Source of the DNA: Streptomyces subrutilus
GTDB taxonomy: Bacteria > Actinomycetota > Actinomycetes > Streptomycetales > Streptomycetaceae
NCBI RefSeq assembly: GCF_008704535.1
Contig: NZ_CP023701.1
Location: 124,001-188,000 of the forward strand
DNA length: 64,000 nt
Reading direction: 5' to 3'
The notes under the pieces were generated by a model, which made no database searches, was not told where the DNA came from, and saw only the letters and a program-made list of their open reading frames with translations. Both the position numbers and the translations under genes were made by a program. Within the stretch, counting starts at the first letter, position 1; each line of letters begins with the position of its first letter. Shown in pieces: positions 16,103-24,869 of the stretch.

Positions 16103-16924
16103 ATGAGGATTCAGGTTCTGGGTCCGTTGAGCGCCGAGGTCAACGGCGGCTCGATCGTTCCGACCGCGGGCAAGCCGAGACAGGTCCTGTCGCTGCTCGC
16201 GCTGTATCCCGGGCGCGTGATGCCGGTGCCCACCCTCATGGAGGAGATCTGGGGGACCCAGCCGCCGCAGAGCGCACTGACCACCCTGCAGACGTACATC
16301 CTGCAGCTGCGCCGCCGCCTGGGGACCGCGATGGGACCCGACGCGCCGGGCGGCGCCAAGGAGGTCCTGGCCACCCGGCACGGCGGCTACCTGCTGCAGA
16401 TACCCGAGGACAGCGTCGACGTCCACGACTGGGAACGGCTGATCCGCGAGGGCCAGGGCGCCTACGAGGCGGGCGACAGCCAGCTGGCCGCCGACCGGCT
16501 GCGGGCCGCGCTGGACCTGTGGCGGGGGCCGGCGCTGGTCGACGTACGGGTCGGGCCGATCCTCGACATCGAGGTGATGCGCCTGGAGGAGAGCCGCCTG
16601 GTCACCGTGGAGCGGCGCATCGACGCCGACCTGCGCCTGGGACGCCACAGCGAACTGATCGCCGAACTCACCGACCTGACCGCCCGTCACCCCCAGCACG
16701 AGGGGCTGCACTCGCAGGTCATGGTCGCGCTCTACCGCTCCGGCCGCCAGGCGACCGCCCTGGACGTCTACCGGCGGCTGCGCGGACGCCTCGTCGAGGA
16801 CCTGGGCGTGGAGCCCTCACCGCAGCTGCAGCGCCTGCACCAGGCCATGCTCGCCGTCGACCCCGCCTTGGAGGTCCTCGCCGGACCCCGGCGCACCTCG
16901 ACGTTCGACCTCTTCGCCGCCTGA
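16103..16924 (+). CDS. SARP-family transcriptional activator 1
   Basis: A 273-residue small SARP. The N-terminal winged helix (residues 1-100, IQVLGPLSAEVNG to LQTYILQLRRRLG) is followed by a bacterial transcriptional activator domain (residues 105-255, with LRAALDLWRGPALVDV and ALYRSGRQATALDVYRRLRGRLVEDLGVEP). Such proteins bind heptameric repeats next to the -35 region and switch on antibiotic clusters. GGAGGAGACC precedes the ATG. It is a close paralogue of the minus-strand SARP at 24870-25700; the two enclose the condensation/thioesterase-like, PPTase-like and aromatase genes. It is probably a cluster-situated activator of the phased repeats in this window. Confidence 0.95.
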   Translation: MRIQVLGPLSAEVNGGSIVPTAGKPRQVLSLLALYPGRVMPVPTLMEEIWGTQPPQSALTTLQTYILQLRRRLGTAMGPDAPGGAKEVLATRHGGYLLQIPEDSVDVHDWERLIREGQGAYEAGDSQLAADRLRAALDLWRGPALVDVRVGPILDIEVMRLEESRLVTVERRIDADLRLGRHSELIAELTDLTARHPQHEGLHSQVMVALYRSGRQATALDVYRRLRGRLVEDLGVEPSPQLQRLHQAMLAVDPALEVLAGPRRTSTFDLFAA

Positions 16925-17354
16925 GCCGCCCCTCCCCCGCTCCGACCGGCCGGGCCCGCACCCCGGCCCGGCACCGGACCGCACGGCCGCACCGGGCCCC
17001 ACCGCAGCGCCCCGCACCGCGCTGCGCCCGACGCCCCCGCCGCACCGCGCCGGCCGGCCGCACGGGACCGCCCCCGTGGCGCCGCACCCCACCGCAGCCA
17101 CGCCGCACGAGGCGCCGCCACGCCACCCCGCCCGACAACACCCGCCCAACTCAAGGGACTTCGATCCCGGGCTTCGTCGACTCAGACCTCGACTTCGGGC
17201 TCAAGGCCTCGCCTTCGGGCTCAGGGGCTTCGGGCTTCGGGCGGGCGGTCCGTGCAGTGCGTACGGTCCGGGGCGCTTACCGCTCCCGTACGCCACCCGC
17301 CCCGCCGGGCCCCCGCCGGCCCCGCGCCGGTCCCCCGCCGGGCCGCCGCGGGCA
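16925..17354. other. Gene-free GC-rich spacer after SARP 1
   Basis: No gene recognised. Bases 17165-17240 carry short repeated CTTCGGGCT units that could form a transcript-end structure. Open frames here are low-complexity Pro/Arg/Ala frames without ribosome sites. Confidence 0.5.
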
Positions 17355-17756
17355 GCCCGCGCCCCGCTCCCCCACCGCACGGCCACACGGCCACACCCTG
17401 CCCGCCCTGCCGTGGTGTTCGGGCGCGGGTGTCCCGTACGGGCGCGAGCGGGCGGCCGGCGGGGGCCTTGGGGGTGCGGGGCGCGGGCTGCCCGCGCCCC
17501 GCTCCCCCACCGCACGGCCACACGGCCACACCCTGCCCGCCCTGCCGTGGTGTTCGGGCGCGGGTGTCCCGTACGGGCGCGAGCGGGCGGCCGGCGGGGG
17601 CCTTGGGGGTGCGGGGCGCGGGCTGCCCGCGCCCCGCTCCCCCACCGCACGGCCACACGGCCACACCCTGCCCGCCCTGCCGTGGTGTTCGGGCGCGGGT
17701 GTCCCGTACGGGCGCGAGCGGGCGGCCGGCGGGGGCCTTGGGGGTGCGGGGCCGGG
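17355..17756. repeat. 135-bp tandem repeat, three copies
   Basis: The GCCCCGCTCC unit recurs at 17361, 17496 and 17631, and the intervening 135 bp are almost identical in all three copies. Because 135 is a multiple of three, several frames stay open across it and produce artefactual 45-residue repeats. The array ends at the stop codon of the condensation/thioesterase-like gene. It contains the internal inverted repeat TCCCGTACGGG, so each copy could form a hairpin. Confidence 0.9.
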
Positions 17757-20042
17757 TCAGGGGCGTACGGAGGTCGAGGCGGCCAGGCCCCGGGCGAGGG
17801 CGCGGGCGCTGTCGCCGGGGCCGGCCAGGCCGGTCAGGACCACTCCCACCGCGCCGCCCCCGCTCCCGGGGGCGCGGTGGGCGCCGGCGAGCGCCCGCGC
17901 GAGGGCGTACGCGGCGCCCGCGGCGGGGCCGTGCCCGCACAGCAGCAGCCGTCCCGGGCCGTGCGGGCCGCCGCCGGCACCGGCACCGGCTGCGGCTCGG
18001 ACGGCGGCTGCGGCGGCCGCGTCGGGCGGGCCGTCGAGTTCCAGGGCCAGGACCGTCTCGGGGCCCCGGTGGCCGCGGACGAACAGCTCCGGCACCCCGG
18101 CCGCCGCCCCGGGCACCCGGAGCAGGCAGATCACGTCCGCGGCGGGCTCTCCGCGGCGCAGGGTCCGCAGGGCGGGGCGGCGGGCCGGTGCGGGGCCGGT
18201 GCGGGGGCGGGCGGCGGGCACGGGGGCGGCGGCCAGGGTGTCCAGGAGCCGGCCGACGGCGGGATCGGCTCCGCCGCGGGGGCGTCGGCCGGGTGCGGAC
18301 CCGGCACCGGTTCCGGCGTCGGGGCCGGGGTCGGATTCAGGGCCGGGGTCGGATTCGGGGTCGGGGTCGGGTAGTTCGGTCAGGGCCTCCAGCAGGGCCA
18401 GGCACTGGCCCAGGACGGTGCGGGCGTCCGTGTCGGTCCACACCGCGCGGTCGTAGACGGCGTCCAGGACCAGGGCTCCGGTGTCGTCGTGGCGGGCGGT
18501 GAGGGCCAGGGGCGGGGTGGGCGCGGCGTCTTCGGCGGCGGTGCGCGGTTCGTCCACGGTGATGCCCCGGGCCCGCAGTTCGCCGCGCAGGGCGGCCGGG
18601 AGGGTGTCGGGGGTCTCGAAGGCGACGACGGACTCGCTCAGTTCCTCCGGGCCGGTGCGGCCGCTCCACGCGCGGATCTGGTCCTGGGACACCCACGGGT
18701 ACGCGGACAGGTCCAGCAGGGCGTCGCGGACCTGCCGCAGCAGCGCGGACAGCGGCTGTGCCCGGTCGACCCGCACGGTCAGCGGCAGCGGGCCGCCGAG
18801 CAGCCCGGGGATGCCCGCGCCGGAGGGTGCGGTGCTGTCGCGGCCGGAGAGGCGCACCGCGAAGCTCACCCGCAGCGGTTGCCCGGCGCCGCCGGCTGCC
18901 GCCCGGTAGAGCAGCAGGGCCCACACCGTGTGCAGGGCGCTGCTCTCCCCGGCGCCGCGGGCCGCGGCCCAGGACCGCAGTCGGGAGCTGTGGGGTTCCT
19001 CCAGCCGTCGGCGCAGCCGCCCGCTGCCGGGGTCGCCGTCCGGTCCGGGGGCCGGTGGGGGTCCGGGGGCGGGGTGGGGGTGGCGGCCGGGGGTGGTCGC
19101 GGCGTGGCGCGGGGGTGCGGTGCGCGTCCACAGTTCGCGGGCGCCGTCGCTGCCCTGGCGGGCCAGCCAGCGGGCGTGGTCGCGCAGGTCGGGGCGGCGT
19201 TCGCCGCCGGGCAGGACGCCGTCGGCGAGGTAGGCGCGGTAGAACTCGCGCAGCAGCAGGCGCACGCCGCGTTCGTCGAGGAGGGCGCGGTGGCAGGTCA
19301 GGAGCAGCCGTGCGGGGGCGTGCGGGGTGTGGGCGTGCGGGGTGTGGGGGTGGGGGGCGGGGTGCAGGACGGTCAGGCGCAGCAGGGGCGGGCGGTGCAG
19401 GGGGAAGGGGCGTCGGCGGTCCTGGGAGAGGAGGTCCGGCCAGTGGGGGCCGGTGTGGTGGGCGATGTCCACTTCGGCGTGCGGGTGCAGGACCAGGCGG
19501 GGTTGCGCGGTCCAGTCCAGGGCGGCCCGCAGGATCGATTCCCGTTCGCACACCGACTGCCAGGCCGCGTCGAAGCGGGCGCGGTCCAGTGGTCCGGTCC
19601 AGGTCCAGTGGAGTTGGCGCAGGGAGAGGCCGGGGCCGCCGGGGGTGGTGACGGCCTCGCGCAGCAGGTCGTGCTGGTGGCCGGTGAGGGCGAGGGGGTG
19701 GCCGTCGGCGGGCCGGGGGCCGAGGAGGTCGGCCAGCAGGGTGGCGTCCAGCAGCCCGTCGCGGCAGGGGGGTTGGTGGGGTCCGGGGGCGGGGTGCAGG
19801 CGCAGGGTGTGCCGGCCGGGGCCGTGGGGCTGGAGGGCGACGTGGTAGCGGCGGTGGCCTTCGGCGATCCGCGCGGTGAACCGTTCGGCGTCCGCGTCGT
19901 CGGACAGGCCGAGTACGTCCAGGACCAGGCCGCGTCCGCCCGCCGCGGCCGCGGGTTCGGTGCGGGGGGTGGCGGCGGGGTGGAGGTGGTGGACCACGGT
20001 CAGGGGCGCGGCCGGGTCGGCGGTGGCGGGCCGGCCGGTCAC
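17757..20042 (-). CDS. Condensation/thioesterase-like fusion with lost catalytic residues
   Basis: About 761 residues. Residues 100-560 resemble an NRPS condensation domain. The active-site motif HHxxxDG aligns as HRALLDE (His251, Arg252, Asp256, Glu257), so the catalytic second histidine is arginine and the glycine is glutamate. After a Pro/Asp-rich linker, residues 620-761 resemble a thioesterase with VICLLRVPGAAAG and LLLCGHGPAAG; the nucleophile of GxSxG is glycine (Gly705). Both halves are expected to be inactive. The start is uncertain: GTG at 20042 is used, GTG at 19997 is possible, and the frame is open further upstream into the preceding gene. It is the last gene of the aromatase/PPTase-like operon. 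Function unknown. Confidence 0.75.
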   Translation of the reverse strand: MTGRPATADPAAPLTVVHHLHPAATPRTEPAAAAGGRGLVLDVLGLSDDADAERFTARIAEGHRRYHVALQPHGPGRHTLRLHPAPGPHQPPCRDGLLDATLLADLLGPRPADGHPLALTGHQHDLLREAVTTPGGPGLSLRQLHWTWTGPLDRARFDAAWQSVCERESILRAALDWTAQPRLVLHPHAEVDIAHHTGPHWPDLLSQDRRRPFPLHRPPLLRLTVLHPAPHPHTPHAHTPHAPARLLLTCHRALLDERGVRLLLREFYRAYLADGVLPGGERRPDLRDHARWLARQGSDGARELWTRTAPPRHAATTPGRHPHPAPGPPPAPGPDGDPGSGRLRRRLEEPHSSRLRSWAAARGAGESSALHTVWALLLYRAAAGGAGQPLRVSFAVRLSGRDSTAPSGAGIPGLLGGPLPLTVRVDRAQPLSALLRQVRDALLDLSAYPWVSQDQIRAWSGRTGPEELSESVVAFETPDTLPAALRGELRARGITVDEPRTAAEDAAPTPPLALTARHDDTGALVLDAVYDRAVWTDTDARTVLGQCLALLEALTELPDPDPESDPGPESDPGPDAGTGAGSAPGRRPRGGADPAVGRLLDTLAAAPVPAARPRTGPAPARRPALRTLRRGEPAADVICLLRVPGAAAGVPELFVRGHRGPETVLALELDGPPDAAAAAAVRAAAGAGAGGGPHGPGRLLLCGHGPAAGAAYALARALAGAHRAPGSGGGAVGVVLTGLAGPGDSARALARGLAASTSVRP

Positions 20043-20193
20043 CGGCTGGCCCGGGCGGGGGCTGCGGGCGGGCGGGCACGGCGGGCGGGGTGGGGGGCCT
20101 GGGCCCGGGGCGCGGGCACGGTTCAGGCGGCACGGCGGGTCGGGCGGGGCGCGGACGGCGTCCGGGGCGGTCGCCTCGTGTGCACGGCTGCGT

Positions 20194-21225
20194 TCACGGC
20201 GTCCGCCTTCCCTCGCCCCGGCCGGAGGTGACCGGTCGCAGGAAGCGTAGTTCGCCGCCGGGCCGCGGGGCGGTTTCCTTGAGCGGCCCTGCAGTGCTCC
20301 GCGATGCGGTGTCGAGAGCGCGGGCGGCGCCGCCCGCGCCCGCGGGGCCGGCGGGGCCGGCGGGGGCGGGGTGGGGGCGGTGGGCGGCGGCGAGCAGGTA
20401 GCGGTCCTGGACGAGGTGGGCGGCCACCTCCCACGGCCCGGACGGCCGCCCGGCACCGGCACCGGCACCGGGGCCGGTGTCGGGGCGGGGGTCGTGGCCG
20501 GGGTCGGTGTCGGGGCCGGTCGGGGTGTGCAGGAAGGGCCGGCCGAGGGTGTCGTGGCCGAGGGCGGGGGCCGGCATGCGGTGGCGGGCGCCGTGGCCCA
20601 GGGCCTGGGCGTGGGCCTCGCGCAGGGTCCACAGCGACAGCAGCCGGGTGCGGCGTTCGCCGGCGGGCAGGGCGTCGAGGGCGGCGGCTTCCCGTGGGGT
20701 GCACAGCTGGTCGCGCAGGGTCGCGTAGGGCAGGTCGCGGGCGGCCGGTTCGGCGTGCACGCCGATGGGGCCGGTGCGGCTGACGCCGACGGCGATGAGT
20801 TCGCCGGTGTGGGCGACGCCGAGCTCGATGCGGGCGCCGGCTTCGGCGCCGCGCAGGACGGGCCGGCCGCCGGGGCGGTGGGCCAGGTCCAGGGTGTGCG
20901 GGGGGACGTCCAGGGCGGTGGCGGCGGTGTACTTGAGGACCACGCGCGAGACGGCGAACCGCATCCGGGCGGCCGCGGCCGGCGTCTGCCGGTAGCGCGG
21001 CCAGTCCCCGGCGAGCAGCGGGCGCAGTGCGGGGTCCAGGAGGACGGCGGTCAGCCACTGGCCCCAGGTCGTGCAGAGCAGGGCCCGTCCGGTGTCCTCC
21101 AGCCGGTCGGCGAGTTCCTCCCAGGGGCCTTCCGGTCCGGCGATGTGGACGGGCGCCTGCAGACCGGCGGGGGCGGGCGGGCCGGCGGGGGCGGGGGGCC
21201 CGGCGTGGTGGGTCGTCCGGTGCAT
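20194..21225 (-). CDS. Degenerate phosphopantetheinyl-transferase-like protein
   Basis: A 343-residue protein with the Sfp-type fold pattern: RFAVSRVVLKYTAATALD (90-106), VAHTGELIAVGVSRTGPIG (138-155) and the helix LWTLREAHAQALG (198-210). The Mg-binding aspartate of GVD is histidine (GVHAEP, His157), and the WxxKEAxxK motif reads WTLREAHAQ, with both lysines changed (Arg202, Gln207). Residues 20-85 are an extra N-terminal region and the C-terminal 110 residues contain Asp/Pro/Gly repeats. Activity is doubtful; an intact family member is encoded at 5430-6086. AGGAGGAGCCCCCG precedes the ATG. It lies between the aromatase gene (43 bp gap) and the condensation/thioesterase-like gene. Confidence 0.75.
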   Translation of the reverse strand: MHRTTHHAGPPAPAGPPAPAGLQAPVHIAGPEGPWEELADRLEDTGRALLCTTWGQWLTAVLLDPALRPLLAGDWPRYRQTPAAAARMRFAVSRVVLKYTAATALDVPPHTLDLAHRPGGRPVLRGAEAGARIELGVAHTGELIAVGVSRTGPIGVHAEPAARDLPYATLRDQLCTPREAAALDALPAGERRTRLLSLWTLREAHAQALGHGARHRMPAPALGHDTLGRPFLHTPTGPDTDPGHDPRPDTGPGAGAGAGRPSGPWEVAAHLVQDRYLLAAAHRPHPAPAGPAGPAGAGGAARALDTASRSTAGPLKETAPRPGGELRFLRPVTSGRGEGRRTP

Positions 21226-21268
21226 CGGGGGCTCCTCCTGTCGGTGCTCGTCGCGCGCGGCTCGCTGC

Positions 21269-22261
21269 TCATCGCAGTCGGCGTACCGTGTTCTGCGCGT
21301 GCCAGGCGGCCAGGCGCAGCGTGTCGGTGGCGGCCCGGCCCAGCCAGGTGCGGACCTGGGCGCGGACGTCGGCCGCTCCCCCGTCCGGGTGTCCGCGGGC
21401 GGCGTCCGGGTCCGTGTCGGGGGCGGGTGGTGCGGTGGCGTCGGGGCGGAGCATCACCTGCTGGGCGCAGACGGCCAGGACGCCGTCGCGGTGGGGCTCC
21501 AGGGACCATTCGCCGCTGTGGGCGGCGATGGGGTGGGGGGTGGCCAGTTCCTTGTAGACGATGCGTGCGGCGGCGGGGAAGCACAGGCGTACCGAGCGGG
21601 TGGCCAGGGTGCGGCCGTCGGGGGTGGCGCAGGTGTCCAGGGAGGCGAGCTGGATGCCGGGGGTGTCCTCGGTGACGTGGGCGGCGTCGATGTGGGGGAC
21701 GCGGTCGGGCCAGTGCTCGACGTGGTAGAGGAAGTCGTAGACGAGTTCGGCGGGGCCGGTGACCTGCAGGGTGTCCTGGAAGGACAGCAGGAGTTCGTCG
21801 AGTTGCTCCCAGCGTTCGGCGAGTTGGGCGACGTGGGCGAGGAGGGCGGCCGGTTCGGCCTGCCAGTGGTCGCGGCTGTGTCCGGTGGCGGCGGCGGGCG
21901 GCCCGTCCAGGGTGCGGTCCTGGGCCAGGGTGAGCCGGCAGCGGGCGGGGCCGTGGGCGTGGACGGTCCAGGTGCCGGTGGTGGGTGCGCCGGGGCGGGC
22001 GGTGTCCTCCTGTTCGAACCGCACGGTGCGGGTGTGCGGGTCGAGGGTGCGGTGGAGGTGGAAGGAGCGGACGCGGCCGTCCTGCAGGTCCCACAGTCGC
22101 AGGCGTTCGCGGACGCCGTCGAAGTCGATGCGTTCGACGTGGACGGGGCCGGGCAGCAGCAGGGGCCAGCGCACGGCGTCGGCCAGCAGCCCGTACACCA
22201 CGTCGGCGGGGGCGGCAACGGATGCCGTCTGCTCGCTGGTGTGCACGCGCTGCGAGGGCAT
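21269..22261 (-). CDS. Didomain aromatase/cyclase of a type II PKS
   Basis: A 330-residue protein made of two SRPBCC/START-like halves (about residues 8-150 and 165-315). It begins VHTSEQTASVAAPADVVYGLLADAVRWP and has in its second half LQVTGPAELVYDFLYHVEHWPDRVPH, the pattern of ActVII/Gris-ORF4-type bifunctional aromatase/cyclases. These dehydrate and aromatise the first ring of a C9-reduced polyketide, which agrees with the ketoreductase at 11068. The ATG at 22261 is preceded by GGGGAGGCGAGCG; longer frames run through the SARP site and are rejected. It is the first gene of a three-gene minus-strand operon with the PPTase-like and condensation/thioesterase-like genes. Confidence 0.93.
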   Translation of the reverse strand: MPSQRVHTSEQTASVAAPADVVYGLLADAVRWPLLLPGPVHVERIDFDGVRERLRLWDLQDGRVRSFHLHRTLDPHTRTVRFEQEDTARPGAPTTGTWTVHAHGPARCRLTLAQDRTLDGPPAAATGHSRDHWQAEPAALLAHVAQLAERWEQLDELLLSFQDTLQVTGPAELVYDFLYHVEHWPDRVPHIDAAHVTEDTPGIQLASLDTCATPDGRTLATRSVRLCFPAAARIVYKELATPHPIAAHSGEWSLEPHRDGVLAVCAQQVMLRPDATAPPAPDTDPDAARGHPDGGAADVRAQVRTWLGRAATDTLRLAAWHAQNTVRRLR

Positions 22262-22298
22262 CGCTCGCCTCCCCTGGTCGTCCGTGCGGGTGCGCCCC

Positions 22299-22330
22299 AC
22301 GCTGCACCACCCCGCTAGAGGCTCCCTCGA
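22299..22330 (-). promoter_or_regulatory. SARP-type promoter of the aromatase operon
   Basis: On the minus strand TCGAGGG (22330-22324) and TCTAGCG (22319-22313) are 11 bp apart, followed by an 8-bp gap and CAGCGT (22304-22299) as a -10 candidate. It lies about 40 bp upstream of the aromatase ATG. Confidence 0.65.
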
Positions 22331-22482
22331 CCCCCGCACGGACCCGGGAGACCGGCGGGAAAGCGGGGGGGGACGGGCCGGGGGGACGGGTCGAGGGGCG
22401 GACGGGTCGGGGGCGGTGGCCCGGGCGGGCCGGGGGCCGGGGGGCGCCGTGGGCCTGCCCGGCACGGTCCGGGCGGGGTGTT

Positions 22483-23793
22483 CTAGGAGGTCGGGGCGGG
22501 GTGGGGCGTGTGCAGGGGGGCGGGCGGGGGTGTGGGGGCGGCGGCCGGCAGGGGGCCGGGAGGCGGGGCGGGGTGCCGGGTGGGGGCGGTGGGGGTGAGG
22601 GCGTCGGCCAGGACCCGCCAGATCTCGGCGGCGAGGTCGATGTTGGCGTCCCGCTGGGCTTGTTGGGCGAGGTCGCGCAGGCCCTGGATGCCCTGCGGGT
22701 CACCGTCGAGGATCAGCAGTTGGTGGCGCAGGATCTCCAGCCGTACCTGGCCTCGGTAGGTCATCCGGGGCTGGTCCGCGGCGAGGGCGGCGAGCAGGGC
22801 GCGGGCCTGGTCGTAGTGGCCGGTGGCGTAGGCGAGGTCGGCTTTGAGGGCGGTGAGGTCCTGGCGCAGGGCGGGGGTGGCGACGAACGCGAGGGCGGCT
22901 TCGGCCTCGGCGGCCCGGTGTTCGGCGCGGGCGGGTTCGGCGGGGAGCTTCTCCAGGTGCAGGCGGGCGGTGGCCAGGCGCAGCCGGGTCCACAGGACGA
23001 GGTCCTCCTGGCTGCCGAAGCGTTCCAGTGCCTCGTCCAGGCAGGCCTGGGCGCCGGTGTGGTCGCCTTGGCGGACGCGGACCGCGGCTGCCGTCCACAT
23101 CGCCTCGGCCCACAGGGTGTCCGAGCGGCCCCGCAGCAGGGCGGTCAGCTCGTCGGCGTGGACCCGGGCGTCGGCGACCCGGCCCGCCTCGGCCGTCACC
23201 GAGACCAGGGCGAGCAGGGCGGCGGCGCGGTCTTCCACTCCCAGGTCCTCGCCGAGCGCGATGCGGTGGGCCTCGACGGCCGCGTCGAGGGCGGGGGTGA
23301 TCTCGCCGAGGGAGCGCAGGCAGCGGGCCAGGCGGGTGAGGCCGCGGACGCGCAGTTCGCCGACGTCCGTCTCCTCGCCGAGTTCCACCAGCCGTGCGAG
23401 GTGGTCGCGTTCGGCCGGGTGGTCGCCCTGGAGGCGTGCGGCGCGGGCGAGTTGCCACAGGGCCTGCCAGCGCAGCAGGGCGCTTTCGTGGCCTTCGGCG
23501 GCCAGTGCCCGGCGCAGTGCCTCGATGGCGTCGGGGGACCCGGTGGACGCCGCCAGGGTCAGGGCCTGGGTGAGGGAGCCGCCGGCCTGTTCCTGGAAGT
23601 CGTGGGCTTCCAGTCCGAGTCGGCCGGCCAGGTATCCCACGGCCCGGTCGGTGGGTTGGCGGGCGCCGGACTCCAGGCGGGAGAGGTAGCTGGTGGACAT
23701 GCCCTCGCCGGCCAGGGCCGTCTGCGACAGGCCCTGGGCCATCCGAAGCTTCCTCAGGCGGTGTCCGAACGCGGGCTGTCGCAGCATGAGCAT
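22483..23793 (-). CDS. XRE-type HTH regulator with TPR-like sensor
   Basis: A 436-residue protein. Residues 6-65 are an XRE helix-turn-helix (FGHRLRKLRMAQGLSQTALA and STSYLSRLESGARQPTDRAV). Residues 90-400 are helical repeats of tetratricopeptide type, and the last 35 residues are a Pro/Ala tail. Streptomyces proteins with this layout act as signal-responsive regulators of development and metabolite clusters, often through a peptide or small-molecule ligand. The ATG at 23793 was chosen; an in-frame ATG lies two codons downstream. A small palindrome GGCAAACCTTTGCC sits about 70 bp upstream. It lies between the aromatase operon and SARP 2 and may connect the RIDWP peptide or another signal to the cluster, which is speculative. 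Confidence 0.85.
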   Translation of the reverse strand: MLMLRQPAFGHRLRKLRMAQGLSQTALAGEGMSTSYLSRLESGARQPTDRAVGYLAGRLGLEAHDFQEQAGGSLTQALTLAASTGSPDAIEALRRALAAEGHESALLRWQALWQLARAARLQGDHPAERDHLARLVELGEETDVGELRVRGLTRLARCLRSLGEITPALDAAVEAHRIALGEDLGVEDRAAALLALVSVTAEAGRVADARVHADELTALLRGRSDTLWAEAMWTAAAVRVRQGDHTGAQACLDEALERFGSQEDLVLWTRLRLATARLHLEKLPAEPARAEHRAAEAEAALAFVATPALRQDLTALKADLAYATGHYDQARALLAALAADQPRMTYRGQVRLEILRHQLLILDGDPQGIQGLRDLAQQAQRDANIDLAAEIWRVLADALTPTAPTRHPAPPPGPLPAAAPTPPPAPLHTPHPAPTS

Positions 23794-23860
23794 CCCTGGG
23801 TCGCGGGGCAACAATTCTGTCGGGAACCGGCGCCGAGCGTAGGGCGCCCGGCAACGGGCG

Positions 23861-23874
23861 GGCAAACCTTTGCC
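23861..23874. promoter_or_regulatory. Palindrome GGCAAACCTTTGCC upstream of the XRE-TPR gene
   Basis: Six-base arms GGCAAA and TTTGCC around CC. The position in the promoter region suggests an autoregulatory operator of the XRE protein. The sequence partly resembles the TTGCCAA half-sites at 15372-15675. Confidence 0.4.
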
Positions 23875-23935
23875 AGCGCCGGCGGACCGGTCTCATGCGC
23901 ACGTCATGCGGCTCTCCGGCGGGTGTCGTGCGGTC

Positions 23936-23975
23936 TTCGAGCGGTCCTCGACCCCTTCGAGGCAGACTCTCCAGG
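23936..23975 (+). promoter_or_regulatory. SARP-like heptamers in the XRE-SARP 2 spacer
   Basis: TTCGAGC (23936), CTCGACC (23947) and CTCCAGG (23969) fall on an 11-bp grid, with the 23958 position degenerate. The repeats are oriented to the right. The only candidate target is the small frame at 24037-24264. Confidence 0.4.
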
Positions 23976-24036
23976 ACCGGCCGCGGCACCCGCCGGTGAC
24001 CTGCACTTCCGCCAATCCAGCGCCTTGGAGTCGACG

Positions 24037-24264
24037 ATGGGGCCATCGGTGTGCGCAACCCGCGTGTCCTGGACGCCCGCAGCACACCGCGCCCCGGCCT
24101 CCCCCGGCCCAGGGACCCGCGCCCGCGCCCGGCCCGCGCATGCGGGCCGGCTCCTGCGCACGGCCCTCACCGCGGGCCGCGCCCTGCGCCCGGACGAGGA
24201 CATCGGCTGGCCCCGGGCCCGGGCCGAGGCGCGGGCCGGGGGCGGGGACTGCGTCCGGGCGTGA
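24037..24264 (+). CDS. Possible small gene downstream of SARP-like repeats
   Basis: A 75-residue frame starting with ATG preceded by TTGGAGTCGACG, ending RARAEARAGGGDCVRA. The composition is Arg/Ala/Pro-rich like the surrounding GC-rich DNA and I recognise no family. It is listed only because a plausible ribosome site and an upstream SARP-like array point to it. The rest of the 23794-24869 spacer shows no gene. Confidence 0.2.
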   Translation: MGPSVCATRVSWTPAAHRAPASPGPGTRARARPAHAGRLLRTALTAGRALRPDEDIGWPRARAEARAGGGDCVRA

Positions 24265-24869
24265 ATCCGCACCGGACCGCCGCACCCCACCGCCACTGCC
24301 GCGCCGTCTCGGGACACGCGGGCCGGGCCCGGGGTCGGGGCCGGCAGGGGGCGGACGCGGGCGGAGCGCTCCAGGGGACCGGAGCGGTACGGATCCCGGA
24401 CCACGCACTGCGGCGACACCGGGCGGCAGCACCCGGACCGAGCAAGGGCGCGGGCGCGCGAACAGGCGTGTGTACGGGCGCGCGCGGGCGCTGGACACGG
24501 GCGCCGGCGGGGAGCGGCGTACGGCGGCGGTAGGACACGAGCGCGCGGACCGAGCTCGCGGACGCGCGGGGCAGCGTACGGCGGCACCGCGCCCCGGCCG
24601 GAGCGGGGCCGGGCGGGCGGGCGGGCGGGCGGAGCGAGTGGGGCGTTGGCCCGTCGCAGAGTGCGTGCGGCAGGCGGGAGCGTGCGCGTCGGCGCGCGGC
24701 CGTGCCCCGACCGCTCGCGGAAGGGCGGCGCGACCGCTCACGTGCCGGCAGCCCGACCCTTCACGGGCGGACGGACGGGCGGACGGGTGGGCGGGCGGGC
24801 GGGTGGGCGGGCTGCGCGGCTTCGTGGAGCGGGGTGGCCGGGGCCCGCTACAGGCCCGGGCGGGGTGGG

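Noticed and set aside
17252..18502. Plus-strand frames with three identical 45-residue repeats
   Set aside because: They translate the 135-bp DNA repeats and then run antisense to the condensation-like gene; no start signal.
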